Shown here: positions 51,579 through 60,280 of the stretch, piece after piece
Layout: each line of letters opens with the position of its first letter
How positions within the stretch are numbered: position 1 is the first letter of the stretch
Assembly (NCBI GenBank): GCA_022650485.1
Contig: JALCPP010000006.1
Span: forward strand, 144,479-208,478
Origin: Oscillospiraceae bacterium
Lineage (GTDB): Bacteria; Bacillota; Clostridia; Oscillospirales; Acutalibacteraceae
Direction: 5' to 3'
DNA length: 64,000 nt
Translations under genes and position numbers: made by a program
Notes under the pieces: generated by a model
What the model saw: the letters and a program-made list of their open reading frames with translations, nothing else
What the model was told of the DNA's origin: nothing
Databases searched by the model: none

Positions 51579-52574
51579 ATGAGTTTCATGGACAAAATGA
51601 TCGAAAGAGCAATCAGCGACAAAAAGACGATCGTTCTTCCGGAAGGAACCGACGCCCGCGTTGTCGCGGCAGCCGCCGAGGTTGTTCGCCGTAAAATCGC
51701 AAACCTGATTCTGCTTGGAAATGAGCAGGAAATTAAAAAAGCAGCAGACGGTCTGGACCTTTCCGGCGTCAAGATCATCGACCCGAAAAGCACCGACCTG
51801 CACGACGATTTTTCCAACACCTTTTATGAAATGCGCAAGGCCAAGGGCATGACCCCGGAAAAGGCCTCTGAAACCATGGAAGACAACACCTATTTCGGTG
51901 TAATGCTGGTCAAAAAGGGCATTGCGGACGGCATGGTGTCCGGCGCATGCCACTCCACCGCAAACACCCTGCGCCCCGCACTGCAGATCATCCGCACCGC
52001 GAAAGACGCCAAAATGGTTTCCGGCTTCTTCCTCATTAACGTTCCGAACTGCGAATACGGCGAAAACGGCACGTTCGTCTTTGCGGACTGCGGCCTGAAC
52101 ATCAACCCGAACGCGGACGAGCTTTCTGAAATCGCCATCGCTTCCGCAAAGTCGTTCCATTCCCTGATCGGCGCGGAACCGAAGGTTGCCATGCTTTCGT
52201 TCTCCAGCTACGGCAGCGGCAAAGACGCACTTGTCGACAAAGTCGCGGAAGCAACAAAACTTGCGAAGGAAAAAGCGCCGGACCTGATGCTGGACGGCGA
52301 ACTGCAGGCAGATGCCGCTCTGGTTCCGTCCGTAGGCCAGTCCAAGGCCCCGGGCAGCAAGGTTGCCGGACACGCAAACGTCCTGATTTTCCCGGACCTG
52401 AACGTGGGCAACATCAGCTACAAGCTGGTCGAGCGCCTGGCAAAGGCCGATGCTTACGGCCCGATTCTGCAGGGAATTGCAAAACCGGTCAACGACCTGT
52501 CCCGCGGCTGCAAAGCGGAAGACATCGTCGGTGTGGTCGCTGTGACCGCCGTTCAGGCACAGACCAACAAATAA
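51579..52574 (+). CDS. pta: Phosphate acetyltransferase (Pta)
   Basis: About 331 residues of the short Pta type: KKTIVLPEGTDARVVAAAAE, NTYFGVMLVKKGIADGMVSG, ACHSTANTLRPALQIIRT, and SVGQSKAPGSKVAGHANVLI (CoA/phosphate-binding region). It converts acetyl-CoA to acetyl phosphate for ATP generation by acetate kinase. The start is uncertain among ATGs at 51567, 51579 and 51588; GAGAGG lies a few to 12 nt upstream. A TATAAT at 51502 could be the promoter. ackA, often next to pta, is not in the window. Confidence 0.95.
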   Translation: MSFMDKMIERAISDKKTIVLPEGTDARVVAAAAEVVRRKIANLILLGNEQEIKKAADGLDLSGVKIIDPKSTDLHDDFSNTFYEMRKAKGMTPEKASETMEDNTYFGVMLVKKGIADGMVSGACHSTANTLRPALQIIRTAKDAKMVSGFFLINVPNCEYGENGTFVFADCGLNINPNADELSEIAIASAKSFHSLIGAEPKVAMLSFSSYGSGKDALVDKVAEATKLAKEKAPDLMLDGELQADAALVPSVGQSKAPGSKVAGHANVLIFPDLNVGNISYKLVERLAKADAYGPILQGIAKPVNDLSRGCKAEDIVGVVAVTAVQAQTNK

Positions 52575-52613
52575 GGATTCCGAGCCTTTGCGCGGAACTT
52601 TCAAGTCACACAC

Positions 52614-52650
52614 AAAACAGCCGCCCGGATTTTCCGGGGCGGCTGTTTTG
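52614..52650. terminator. Bidirectional terminator between pta and the dipeptidase gene
   Basis: AAAACAGCCGCCC and GGGCGGCTGTTTT form a 13-bp perfect stem with A/T flanks on both strands. Confidence 0.92.
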
Positions 52651-52654
52651 CATT

Positions 52655-53578
52655 TTAGTTCAGGTGTTTCGTAAAAAAGCGGAACGCATTGTTATAAAAA
52701 ATATCGTCCGCAATCTCTTTCCCGAACCGGCCGCACATGGCATTGTAAAGCAGACCCATGTCACCGATTCCGCGGATTTCGGCGGAAAGTGTACAGCCGT
52801 CAAAGTCGGCGCCGATTGCCACCGTCTTTTCGCCGCCTAAATGAAGAAAATGCTCCGCGTGCTTCAGCAGGGAAGGAATGGTTCCCCCTGAGCCGGCAAA
52901 CGGCGCGAACAGATTCAGCCCCACAAGACCGCCGCGCCGCACAATTTCGCGGAACTGGTCGTCCGTCAGGTTGCGCGGATGATTCTCGATCGCCTTTGAA
53001 TCGGAATGGGTCGCCACAAACGGACCCTGAAGCGTGTGTGCAACATCCCAGAATCCTTTTTCCGACAGATGCGATACATCCACCACCATGCCGAGTTCGC
53101 CCATCTCCCGCACGACTTCCTTTCCAAAGCGGGACAGCCCGTCTGCGCCTGGGGTCATACACCCGTTGCCCAGTTCATTCGGCCCGTTCCATGTCAGGGT
53201 CATCAGCCGCACTCCCGCTTTCCACACGTCGCCGAGGTGCGAAAGCTCGCCGCCCAGCGCCGCACCCCCCTCAATGGAAAGCAGCGCCATGTTTTTTCCG
53301 GCGGCATCCGCCTGCTTCAGATCATTCCCGTTCCGGCAAAGCACGGGTCCGCCCGTGTCGGTGAGAAGCTTCTGCTTGAAATCCGCCGCAACCGCCTGAA
53401 AATAGTGAAAGGCGGCCTCCCCCCGCAGCTTGCCGCTGATCCAAACCGCAAAAACCTGCGCCCACCTGTCATATTTTCCGGTTTGTTCCAGACTGACAGA
53501 AAGCCCGTTAGAGGAAAGCCCCAGCCCTTTTTGGTAACACTCGGTAGCAGTGTCGCAATGCAGGTCAAAATACTTCAT
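52655..53578 (-). CDS. Membrane-dipeptidase family (M19) zinc peptidase
   Basis: 307 residues. Metal ligands are visible: HxD in YFDLHCDTATECY, the bridging Glu in ALLSIEGGAALGG, and His in MVVDVSHLSEKGFWD and FVATHSDSKAIENHPRNLTD. The family includes renal-type dipeptidases and bacterial enzymes that split dipeptides, some with D-residues. No signal peptide, so it is cytosolic. AAAGGGG precedes the ATG at 53578. Confidence 0.92.
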   Translation of the reverse strand: MKYFDLHCDTATECYQKGLGLSSNGLSVSLEQTGKYDRWAQVFAVWISGKLRGEAAFHYFQAVAADFKQKLLTDTGGPVLCRNGNDLKQADAAGKNMALLSIEGGAALGGELSHLGDVWKAGVRLMTLTWNGPNELGNGCMTPGADGLSRFGKEVVREMGELGMVVDVSHLSEKGFWDVAHTLQGPFVATHSDSKAIENHPRNLTDDQFREIVRRGGLVGLNLFAPFAGSGGTIPSLLKHAEHFLHLGGEKTVAIGADFDGCTLSAEIRGIGDMGLLYNAMCGRFGKEIADDIFYNNAFRFFTKHLN

Positions 53579-53681
53579 CAAATGACCCCTTTCCCCGTAT
53601 CATAGATACTATTATTATAATACGAAGAAAACTTTGAAAATAGAAAAATTTTCACGTGTGGTTTTTTTCTTTTGTGTGCAT

Positions 53682-53709
53682 TTGACTTTCCGCGTATCTG
53701 TGTTATAAT
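53682..53709 (+). promoter_or_regulatory. tRNA-Arg promoter
   Basis: TTGACT, 16 bp, TATAAT, ending 11 nt before the mature tRNA. Confidence 0.8.
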
Positions 53710-53720
53710 ACAGTAGTTAT

Positions 53721-53798
53721 CCGCCCGTAGCTAAGTCTGGATATAGCAGCAGATTCCGATTCTGAAGGCCGGGGGTTCGAATCCCTCCGGGCGGACCA
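53721..53798 (+). tRNA. tRNA-Arg (anticodon CCG)
   Basis: A complete cloverleaf: acceptor CCGCCCG/CGGGCGG, D stem GCTA/TAGC, anticodon stem CAGA/TCTG with loop TTCCGAT (anticodon CCG reading CGG), T arm with loop TTCGAAT, and an encoded CCA end. The anticodon stem has a G-A mismatch at its outer pair (27-43). A strong promoter lies upstream and a terminator downstream, so it is a single-gene unit. Confidence 0.9.
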
Positions 53799-53807
53799 AA
53801 TACGAAC

Positions 53808-53836
53808 AAAGGCGGGTTTTTATAACCCGCCTTTCT
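53808..53836 (+). terminator. tRNA-Arg terminator
   Basis: AAAGGCGGGTT and AACCCGCCTTT form an 11-bp stem followed by CTTTCTTTCT. Confidence 0.85.
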
Positions 53837-53912
53837 TTCTATCTGTTGATTGTTTTTCATCAATCAATAACCCAAAACACAGCACCTGCATTGAAAGAAG
53901 GGGGAACGCAAA

Positions 53913-54536
53913 GTGAACGTACTCGTGATCGGCTGCGGGCGCCTCGGTTCGCGGCTGGCCGGTCTTCTGGACAAGCAGGGCCATGACGTCACCGTTGTGG
54001 ACTGCAACCCGGATGCCTTTCATAATCTGAAAAAAGATTTCGGCGGCATCACCATTGTTGGAATGCCGATGGACAGCAAGGTTCTTCGCAGCGCCGGTGT
54101 AGAAGGCTGTGACGCCATGGCGGTCGTCACACCGGACGACAACCTGAACATTACCGTTTCGCAGATGGCACGGGAATTTTTCGGAATTGAAAATGTATTA
54201 GCCCGTATTTCCGACCCCCTTCGCGAAAATATTTTTAAGCGTTTCGGTCTGAAAACCGTTTGCCCCACCAATCTGGCGGGGGACGCCATCTCTTCCGCAC
54301 TGACGCTTCCCTGGGAACCGCAAACCGTAACAATCGGCACTTCCACCGTTTCGTTCCATTCCAAAAAAGTGGACCACGCCCACGCCGGCATCAAACTTTC
54401 CGATGTCCCCAGAACCGAAGGGGAACGAATCTTCGGCGTGATCGGCACAGACGGCCAGATGACACTTTGCCGCGGGACGGAAAAAATGGTTCTTTCCGAA
54501 GGGGACCGCGTTGTCCTCACATCCGTGATCGATTAG
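53913..54536 (+). CDS. TrkA/KtrA-type potassium-channel regulator, first copy
   Basis: 207 residues from GTG (GGGGG 8 nt upstream). The RCK_N domain opens with the Rossmann motif NVLVIGCGRLGSRLAGLL and has VTPDDNLNITVSQMAREF. A shorter RCK_C domain follows (ERIFGVIGTDGQMTLCRG). It binds nucleotides (ATP/ADP or NAD(H)) and gates a TrkH/KtrB pore. A second homologous gene follows 17 nt later. The membrane pore is not adjacent; the nearest seen is the partial gene at 1-265. Confidence 0.92.
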   Translation: MNVLVIGCGRLGSRLAGLLDKQGHDVTVVDCNPDAFHNLKKDFGGITIVGMPMDSKVLRSAGVEGCDAMAVVTPDDNLNITVSQMAREFFGIENVLARISDPLRENIFKRFGLKTVCPTNLAGDAISSALTLPWEPQTVTIGTSTVSFHSKKVDHAHAGIKLSDVPRTEGERIFGVIGTDGQMTLCRGTEKMVLSEGDRVVLTSVID

Positions 54537-54553
54537 CTGCAGGAGGTCTGAGC

Positions 54554-55222
54554 ATGAAAATCATCATTGTCGGTGGCGGTAAACTGGGCCACCAGATCGC
54601 ACGCAATTTGATGGAAAGCAAATACGACGTCAAGCTGATTGAAAAGGACAAGGCAAAATGCACGCGGCTTGCCAATTCGCTTGACGCCGAGGTGATTTAC
54701 GGCGACGGTACGGAACTGGATGCGCTGGAAGAAGCCGGTGCCTCCAGCGCGGACTGCTTTATCGCCGTGACGGGAAGCGACCAGGACAATCTGGTCGCCT
54801 CTCAGCTTGCCAAAAAGGAATATAAAATTGATAAGGTAATTGCAAGAAATAACGACCCGCGCAATCTGGACGCGCTCCGCAAGCTCGGCCCGGATATCGC
54901 CGTAAGCAGTACGGAAATCATCACCAACATGATCGAACAGGAGGTCGACAGCGCGCAGGCCCATTTGATTGCCACCCTGAATAAGGGGCGGGCTTCCATC
55001 ATCACGCTTACCCTTCCGGCAGACACAGCGCTGGAAGGCATTATGCTGAAAGACCTGACGCTTCCGTTCGGTTCGCTGATTATCTCCATTGTGCGCAAGG
55101 AATCGATGATGATTCCAAACGGCCTGACGGCGTTCCGCGCCAATGACGAAATTGTGGCGGTCTGCGACAGAAAGGGCGAAAAGGAACTTCAGCGCACCCT
55201 GGGCGCACACCGCCCTCGCTAA
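54554..55222 (+). CDS. TrkA/KtrA-type potassium-channel regulator, second copy
   Basis: 222 residues from the ATG at 54554 with AGGAGG. The RCK_N signature is MKIIIVGGGKLGHQIARNLM, followed by EVIYGDGTELDALEEAGASS and AVTGSDQDNLVASQLAKKEY. The RCK_C part contains GIMLKDLTLPFGSLIISIVR. It has the intact GxGxxG-type loop, like the first copy. Tandem single-TrkA genes could form a hetero-ring analogous to the duplicated TrkA of enterobacteria. Confidence 0.93.
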   Translation: MKIIIVGGGKLGHQIARNLMESKYDVKLIEKDKAKCTRLANSLDAEVIYGDGTELDALEEAGASSADCFIAVTGSDQDNLVASQLAKKEYKIDKVIARNNDPRNLDALRKLGPDIAVSSTEIITNMIEQEVDSAQAHLIATLNKGRASIITLTLPADTALEGIMLKDLTLPFGSLIISIVRKESMMIPNGLTAFRANDEIVAVCDRKGEKELQRTLGAHRPR

Positions 55223-55250
55223 CTTTTTCCTCTGCATCTTATTGAAACCA

Positions 55251-55300
55251 CAAAAAGCACCGGCACGCGGAATTGAGTCCGCGTACCGGTGCTTTTTTGT
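55251..55300 (+). terminator. Terminator of the trkA pair
   Basis: AAAAAGCACCGGCACGCGGA pairs with TCCGCGTACCGGTGCTTTTT (one mismatch), ending in six T residues. Confidence 0.92.
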
Positions 55301-55343
55301 CCCTGATATTCCTGGAACGGCGGCAGACCCCATCAACCCCCGT

Positions 55344-56015
55344 TCATTGCAAAAATTTTAACGCAAACTCCCTCTGCCTTACCTGATGCAAAGTTCGGAT
55401 ATATCCGTCCGCCACGGTGCGCGCGGTCTGTTCCGACAGACCGGAAATCGCATCGTGCACCCCGACCGCGGCCATGCCAGCGGCCTTTGCCCCTCGAAGA
55501 CCCTCCAGCACATCTTCAAAAACGATACATCCGCCGGGTTCTGCGCCCAGCCTCTTTGCGCAAAGCAGGTAAACATCCGGAAATTCCTTTCCGCGCGCGA
55601 CTTCCGGCACGGAGGCAAACGCACGAAACTCATCATAAATTCCATTGTTGCACAGTACAGGGCCATACAGCTGCGGCGACAAAGCAGTCGCCACCCCAAA
55701 AACGAATCCACGTTCCCGCAGAAAGCGCAGGCATTCCCGTGCGCCCGGCTTAAGAACAATGTGATGCGCGTACTGTTCCGTGACCATCTCATTCCATTCG
55801 CGCATCAATTCCTCCGGGGCTTCCCCCAGATGAAACCGCTCTACCGTGTAGCGCGCCGCCTCCGCAAAGCTCATAGCGGAAACTTTCTCGGTGTAATCCG
55901 GCGTAAACGATAGTTTTCGCCGCCCCAGAAACTCGCGGTCCACCTGCTCCCATACCTTCATGGAATCCAGCAGTGTCCCATCCAGGTCGAAGATGGCCGC
56001 CGTGTATTTTGGCAT
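55344..56015 (-). CDS. HAD-superfamily phosphatase, beta-phosphoglucomutase-like
   Basis: 223 residues from the ATG at 56015 (AAAGGGG upstream; the in-frame ATG at 56039 has none). Motif I is AAIFDLDGTLLDSMKVWEQV, the cap domain is alpha-helical, motif II lies in FVFGVATALSPQL, and motifs III/IV are GKEFPDVYLLCAKRLG and CIVFEDVLEGLRGAKAAGM. It removes phosphate from small sugar phosphates or related molecules; not assignable further. Confidence 0.9.
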   Translation of the reverse strand: MPKYTAAIFDLDGTLLDSMKVWEQVDREFLGRRKLSFTPDYTEKVSAMSFAEAARYTVERFHLGEAPEELMREWNEMVTEQYAHHIVLKPGARECLRFLRERGFVFGVATALSPQLYGPVLCNNGIYDEFRAFASVPEVARGKEFPDVYLLCAKRLGAEPGGCIVFEDVLEGLRGAKAAGMAAVGVHDAISGLSEQTARTVADGYIRTLHQVRQREFALKFLQ

Positions 56016-56039
56016 TCTGTTTCCCCTTTCAAAACCCAT

Positions 56040-56080
56040 AAAAAAGGAATCCGCGCTGATGGTCGGATTCCTTTTTCTGT
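56040..56080 (-). terminator. nadE operon terminator
   Basis: On the minus strand AAAAAGGAATCCG and CGGATTCCTTTTT form a 13-bp stem with a 10-nt loop, ending in a T-run, about 20 nt after the nadE stop. It is also just upstream of the HAD start. Confidence 0.88.
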
Positions 56081-56096
56081 TGTTAAATTTTCCGCG

Positions 56097-57998
56097 TTAA
56101 AGGCTCTCGATTTCCTTCATCCACAGCTCGGAAGACGCATCGCTCGGCATCCGCCAGTCTCCGCGCTGCGAAAGCGAAACCGAACCGATCTTCGGCCCGT
56201 CCGGCAGGGCCGAGCGCTTAAACTGGTTGGTGAAAAAGCGGCGGTAGAATTCACTCAGCCATTTTTTTACCGTGGCACCATCATACTTTCCTTCAAACGC
56301 GGAAAGTGCCATGCGGTAAATTTTCCCGGGTGAAAAACCGAAGCGCATCATATAATACAGAAAAAAGTCGTGCAGTTCGTACGGCCCGACGATGTGTTCC
56401 GTCTTCTGGGCAATTTCTCCGTTTTTCTCCGGCGGAAGCAGTTCGGGACTGACGGGCGTGTCCAGCACATCGCCCAGCAGAGCGCGCAGCTGCTCAGACC
56501 CGGTCACCGCCGCGTGGTGGACCAAATGCCGCACCAGCGTTTTTGGAATCGAACAGTTCACCCCGTACATCGACATGATATCCCCGTTGTAGGTCGCCCA
56601 GCCAAGCGCCAGCTCTGAAAGATCGCCGGTCCCGATCACCAGGCCGCCGCACTGATTTGCAAGGTCCATCAAAACCTGCGTGCGTTCCCGTGCCTGCGCA
56701 TTTTCATAGGTGACATCGCGGTTTTCCGGGTTGTGGTCAATATCCTGAAAATGCATGGAAACAGAGTCCCCGATCGGCACCTCTAAAAATCTGGCATTTA
56801 AAAATTCCGCCAGACGCTGCGCGTTGCTGCGGGTGCGCCGCGTGGTTCCAAAGCCCGGCATGGTGACCGCCAGAATTCCCTGACGGTCCAATTTTAAAAG
56901 GTCGAACGCCCGCGCGGTCACCAAAAGTGCCAGCGTGGAATCCAGCCCGCCCGAAACGCCGACCACCGCACATTTGGAACCGACATGCTGAAACCGCGTT
57001 TTCAGCCCGCACGCCTGTAAATTCAGAATCATTTCACAGCGATCCGCAAGGTCGCGGACATCGCCCGGTACAAACGGCGTGGCGGGGAATTTCCGCTCCA
57101 TTTGAAACGGCGGCAAATCAAGGTCAAAGTGGATTTTGCGGGCCTGTCCCTCATTGTGCCAGGAAGTCATGCGCAGTCTTTCCTGCGAAAGGCGCTCTAA
57201 ATCTACGTCCGCCGTGGTCAGCCCGGTGGTAAACTGCTTTGCTTCTGCAAGCAGAGTTCCGTTTTCCGCAATGATGCTGTGCCCGGTGTAAACCAGATCG
57301 GTCGAAGATTCCCCTTCGCCCGCATCCGCATAGCAGTAGGCACACGCCAAGTGGCCCGACTGCATCCGAACCAGATCGCGCCGGTACGGCGCTTTCCCGA
57401 TAATTTCGTCGCTGGCGGAAAGGTTGAAAATCACCTCGGCACCGCTCTGCGCCAGCTGCACCGACGGCGGGCACGGCACCCACAGGTCTTCACAAATTTC
57501 CGCTCCAACCACAAAACCGGAAACCCCGCGGCACGAAAACAGAAGATTTTTTCCAAAGGGAACCTCTTTCCCGCACAGCGAAACCCGGTCATAATCTTTA
57601 CCCGGTGTAAAATATCGCGCTTCATAAAACTCTGTGTAATTTGGAATATTCTCTTTTGGCACAATGCCAAGCAGTTCCCCGCGGCAGAACACCGCCGCGC
57701 AGTTGTAAAGCTCCGCGCCGACCGCAACCGGCAGTCCGACCAGCGTAAGCAGATTGAGCTGCTTTGAACGGGTCAGCAGTTCACTCAACGCCGATTCCGC
57801 ACCGGAAATCAGCGTCCGGCCGCGGAACAGGTCGCCGCAGGTGTAGCCGGTCAGGCAAAGTTCCGGAAAAGCGGCGGCGGCGACTCCGCGCTGTTCACAT
57901 TCCTTCATCAATGCCCAAACGGATTCCAGATTATACCGGCAGTCGGCTACCCGAATCGCCGGCGTGGCCGCCGCTATTTTAATAAAACCATCATTCAT
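56097..57998 (-). CDS. nadE: Glutamine-dependent NAD+ synthetase
   Basis: 633 residues. The N-terminal nitrilase-type glutaminase has the triad E46 (FPELCLTG), K115 (VPKENIPNYTEFYE) and C169 (GAEICEDLWVPC). The C-terminal NAD synthetase has the PP-loop GVSGGLDSTLALLV and later NTGDLSELALGW-like motif (GTGDLSELALGWATYNGD). It amidates nicotinic acid adenine dinucleotide with ammonia from glutamine. It begins with ATG inside the 3' end of the upstream flippase-like gene (8-nt overlap). Confidence 0.97.
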   Translation of the reverse strand: MNDGFIKIAAATPAIRVADCRYNLESVWALMKECEQRGVAAAAFPELCLTGYTCGDLFRGRTLISGAESALSELLTRSKQLNLLTLVGLPVAVGAELYNCAAVFCRGELLGIVPKENIPNYTEFYEARYFTPGKDYDRVSLCGKEVPFGKNLLFSCRGVSGFVVGAEICEDLWVPCPPSVQLAQSGAEVIFNLSASDEIIGKAPYRRDLVRMQSGHLACAYCYADAGEGESSTDLVYTGHSIIAENGTLLAEAKQFTTGLTTADVDLERLSQERLRMTSWHNEGQARKIHFDLDLPPFQMERKFPATPFVPGDVRDLADRCEMILNLQACGLKTRFQHVGSKCAVVGVSGGLDSTLALLVTARAFDLLKLDRQGILAVTMPGFGTTRRTRSNAQRLAEFLNARFLEVPIGDSVSMHFQDIDHNPENRDVTYENAQARERTQVLMDLANQCGGLVIGTGDLSELALGWATYNGDIMSMYGVNCSIPKTLVRHLVHHAAVTGSEQLRALLGDVLDTPVSPELLPPEKNGEIAQKTEHIVGPYELHDFFLYYMMRFGFSPGKIYRMALSAFEGKYDGATVKKWLSEFYRRFFTNQFKRSALPDGPKIGSVSLSQRGDWRMPSDASSELWMKEIESL

Positions 57999-59124
57999 GT
58001 TTGATTCCTCCGCTGTTTACCGCCTGCTCGGTTTCGGTCTCAGGCTGCGGCACGGATGGTGCCCGCCCGGCGCGCGGCGCGGCCTTTTTTCCGGCGCGGC
58101 GCTCCGGAGCCGCAAAAAACGCCCCGACCACAATACAGGAATAATAGGTGATCAGCCGCCACAGCAGCATCGCCCTCTGGATAACTTCCGGCGCAAAGAA
58201 CATCTGAAAGATGACAAGAAAGCTTCCTTCCGCCGCACCCGCTGCGCCCGGAAGCGGCGTGTAGCCGGAGATCATGGTGACAAAACTCTGCGCCGCAATC
58301 ATGTCAAACACCGGCGCGCCGGGATTGTGAAACGCTTTGTAAATAAAAAAAGGCACCAGAAAAAGCGCCGTTAACTGAAGAAACGTAAATGCGTAAATTT
58401 TAACACGGAGCAACCACTTTCCCTGAATGGCACGGTTGTTTTCCAAATAGAACTGGAGCTGCCCGCGCACTTTTTCGCCCGTTTCTTCCGGGTTTTTGAC
58501 CAAGTGAGCCCTGGTCAGCAGCCAGACGGCACCATGGATGATCTTCGTAGTAAACCCGGGGCTGTACGAAAACAGAAACAGCGCGATCACCACGGCCGCC
58601 TGATAAAGAAAACCGACAAACGCCAGCGCCATAAACCCCTGAATCCGGCTGCGAAAAAACGGGTATTTCACCAGAATGACCAGCAGGGAGTAAACGGTCA
58701 TGGAAGTTTGGTATGCCAAAAATTTGCTGACCAGTGTGGACACCGCCGCACCGGAAGAAATCCCCTGCCTGGTCAAAGCGAGAAACTGCATGGGCTGCCC
58801 CGCCAGCGCATACGGCGTGATGGAATTAAAGTACTGCCCCACCATCGTCACCCGAAACGCACTGCCAAACCGGTACCGCCCGCCGGAAGAATGAAAAATC
58901 AAGGTGTGAAGAATCAGGCTGTCCATTCCCCAGTTCAGGGCAACGCTTGCCGCGGCACAAAGAATCCAAAACAGATTGATGCCCGGCAGGCTTTGAACAA
59001 GAACGGCCAGATTGTTGCCGGAAATACAGAAATAAACCAGCATTCCCAGCGTCAGCGCAAAAAGAAACACCTGAAAGATTTTGCGCGTCCTTTCCTTTTC
59101 TTCACCTTTGCGCTCAGCCGGCAC
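57991..59124 (-). CDS. Flippase-like / lysylphosphatidylglycerol-synthase TM-domain membrane protein
   Basis: 377 residues from GTG (AGGTG upstream), with about eight membrane helices. Typical features of the LPG_synthase_TM (UPF0104) family are SAFRVTMVGQYFNSITPYAL with AGQPMQFLALTRQGIS, and PLPGAAGAAEGSFLVIFQMF near the C-terminus. There is no catalytic aminoacyltransferase domain, so it is not MprF itself; relatives are thought to translocate lipids. The C-terminus is Pro/Arg-rich. The neighbouring glycosyltransferase and VanW genes fit a role in the envelope. Confidence 0.88.
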   Translation of the reverse strand: MPAERKGEEKERTRKIFQVFLFALTLGMLVYFCISGNNLAVLVQSLPGINLFWILCAAASVALNWGMDSLILHTLIFHSSGGRYRFGSAFRVTMVGQYFNSITPYALAGQPMQFLALTRQGISSGAAVSTLVSKFLAYQTSMTVYSLLVILVKYPFFRSRIQGFMALAFVGFLYQAAVVIALFLFSYSPGFTTKIIHGAVWLLTRAHLVKNPEETGEKVRGQLQFYLENNRAIQGKWLLRVKIYAFTFLQLTALFLVPFFIYKAFHNPGAPVFDMIAAQSFVTMISGYTPLPGAAGAAEGSFLVIFQMFFAPEVIQRAMLLWRLITYYSCIVVGAFFAAPERRAGKKAAPRAGRAPSVPQPETETEQAVNSGGIKHE

Positions 59125-59159
59125 CCATTGTTCACCTCATTTTCCTATGCGGCGCTGGA

Positions 59160-60140
59160 TTAACGGACCGAATAGTTTTCCTCCAGCGTTTCCGGCGAGG
59201 CAACCACTTCCGAAAATTTACACAGCGCCGCAGAACTGACTTTGTCTGCGGTATACGTTCGCATTGCTTTTGAAATCCGGCGCATGTTCGTCATGCACCC
59301 ACGCATACATTTTTTCTCACCATGCATTTTTAATACATACAAATAACAACAGTTGCAGGTTTTTCTGGTCAATGCCAGGTAACTCTTTTTATATTTTTCA
59401 TAAAGACCGTTTCGTTCCAGTGAAATGCGCACCATGGCAATTGCGCGGATAAAATCATTAATTTTGTTCGCGTTCATGGTGGCCAGTGTGCTCATGGAAT
59501 GCTGGTTATAATAGTATAGCGGGCGGTCCAGCACCACAACCCGGTTTGCATGGGCAAACACCTTGTTTGCGGTGGCCATGTCTTCAAAGCACATGGTGGG
59601 GAATGTGATGCCGTAATCCGTAAACAGGCTGCGGCGGTACAGCTTGTTCCAAAGCAGACTCTGAATCTGCACGTCGCGCAGAAGTTTGTTCATGGCTTTC
59701 GTGCGGCTATAAACGCCCTTGCATCGAAACGGATACTCAAACAGAAAATCGTTTTCAATAAAATGGTAATAATAATAACAGCACGAGATATCCGCGTCAT
59801 TGTCGATGCAGGCCTCGTAAAGCTCCTCCAGAAAAGTCGGCGCGACATAGTCGTCGCTGTCCACAAAAGTCAGGTATTCCCCGCGCGCCTTTTCCATTCC
59901 GACATTCCGGGCCTGTGACATTCCGGCGTTTTTCTGGTCTAAGACCAGTATATTGTCATATTTGCTTTCAAAATGCCTCAGAATTTCAAGGGAGGAATCT
60001 GTTGAACCATCGTTCACTGCAATGATATCAAAATCCCTGAAAGTCTGTTCTTCCAGTGAAAGCAGGCATTTCCCCACATATTTTTCAACATTGTAAACCG
60101 GTATCACAATACTGATTATTGGCGTATGCGTCTCAGTCAA
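59160..60140 (-). CDS. Family 2 glycosyltransferase
   Basis: 326 residues from a TTG with AGGAAGAG upstream. GT-A fold: ISIVIPVYNVEKYVGKCLLS, DFDIIAVNDGSTDSSLEIL, KNAGMSQARNVGMEKARGEY, and the DxD motif in FVDSDDYVAPTFLEELYEA. The C-terminal part is rich in Tyr, Cys and basic residues (KTCNCCYLYVLKMHGEKKCM), not membrane spanning. It transfers a sugar to an unknown envelope acceptor. The 140 nt to the downstream VanW gene hold no visible feature. Confidence 0.92.
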   Translation of the reverse strand: MTETHTPIISIVIPVYNVEKYVGKCLLSLEEQTFRDFDIIAVNDGSTDSSLEILRHFESKYDNILVLDQKNAGMSQARNVGMEKARGEYLTFVDSDDYVAPTFLEELYEACIDNDADISCCYYYYHFIENDFLFEYPFRCKGVYSRTKAMNKLLRDVQIQSLLWNKLYRRSLFTDYGITFPTMCFEDMATANKVFAHANRVVVLDRPLYYYNQHSMSTLATMNANKINDFIRAIAMVRISLERNGLYEKYKKSYLALTRKTCNCCYLYVLKMHGEKKCMRGCMTNMRRISKAMRTYTADKVSSAALCKFSEVVASPETLEENYSVR

Positions 60141-60280
60141 ATCAGCTCTTCCTTTCCAGGACCGCGCGTTCCGCTGTTGCGGTCAAATCAGTTGTGAAAT
60201 TCTTCCGCGGCCGTCCGGCTGAAAAGCACGTTCGCCGCTTGTTCCATTTTTGCAGATTGCGGCAAAAAAGTCAAGCTGTT

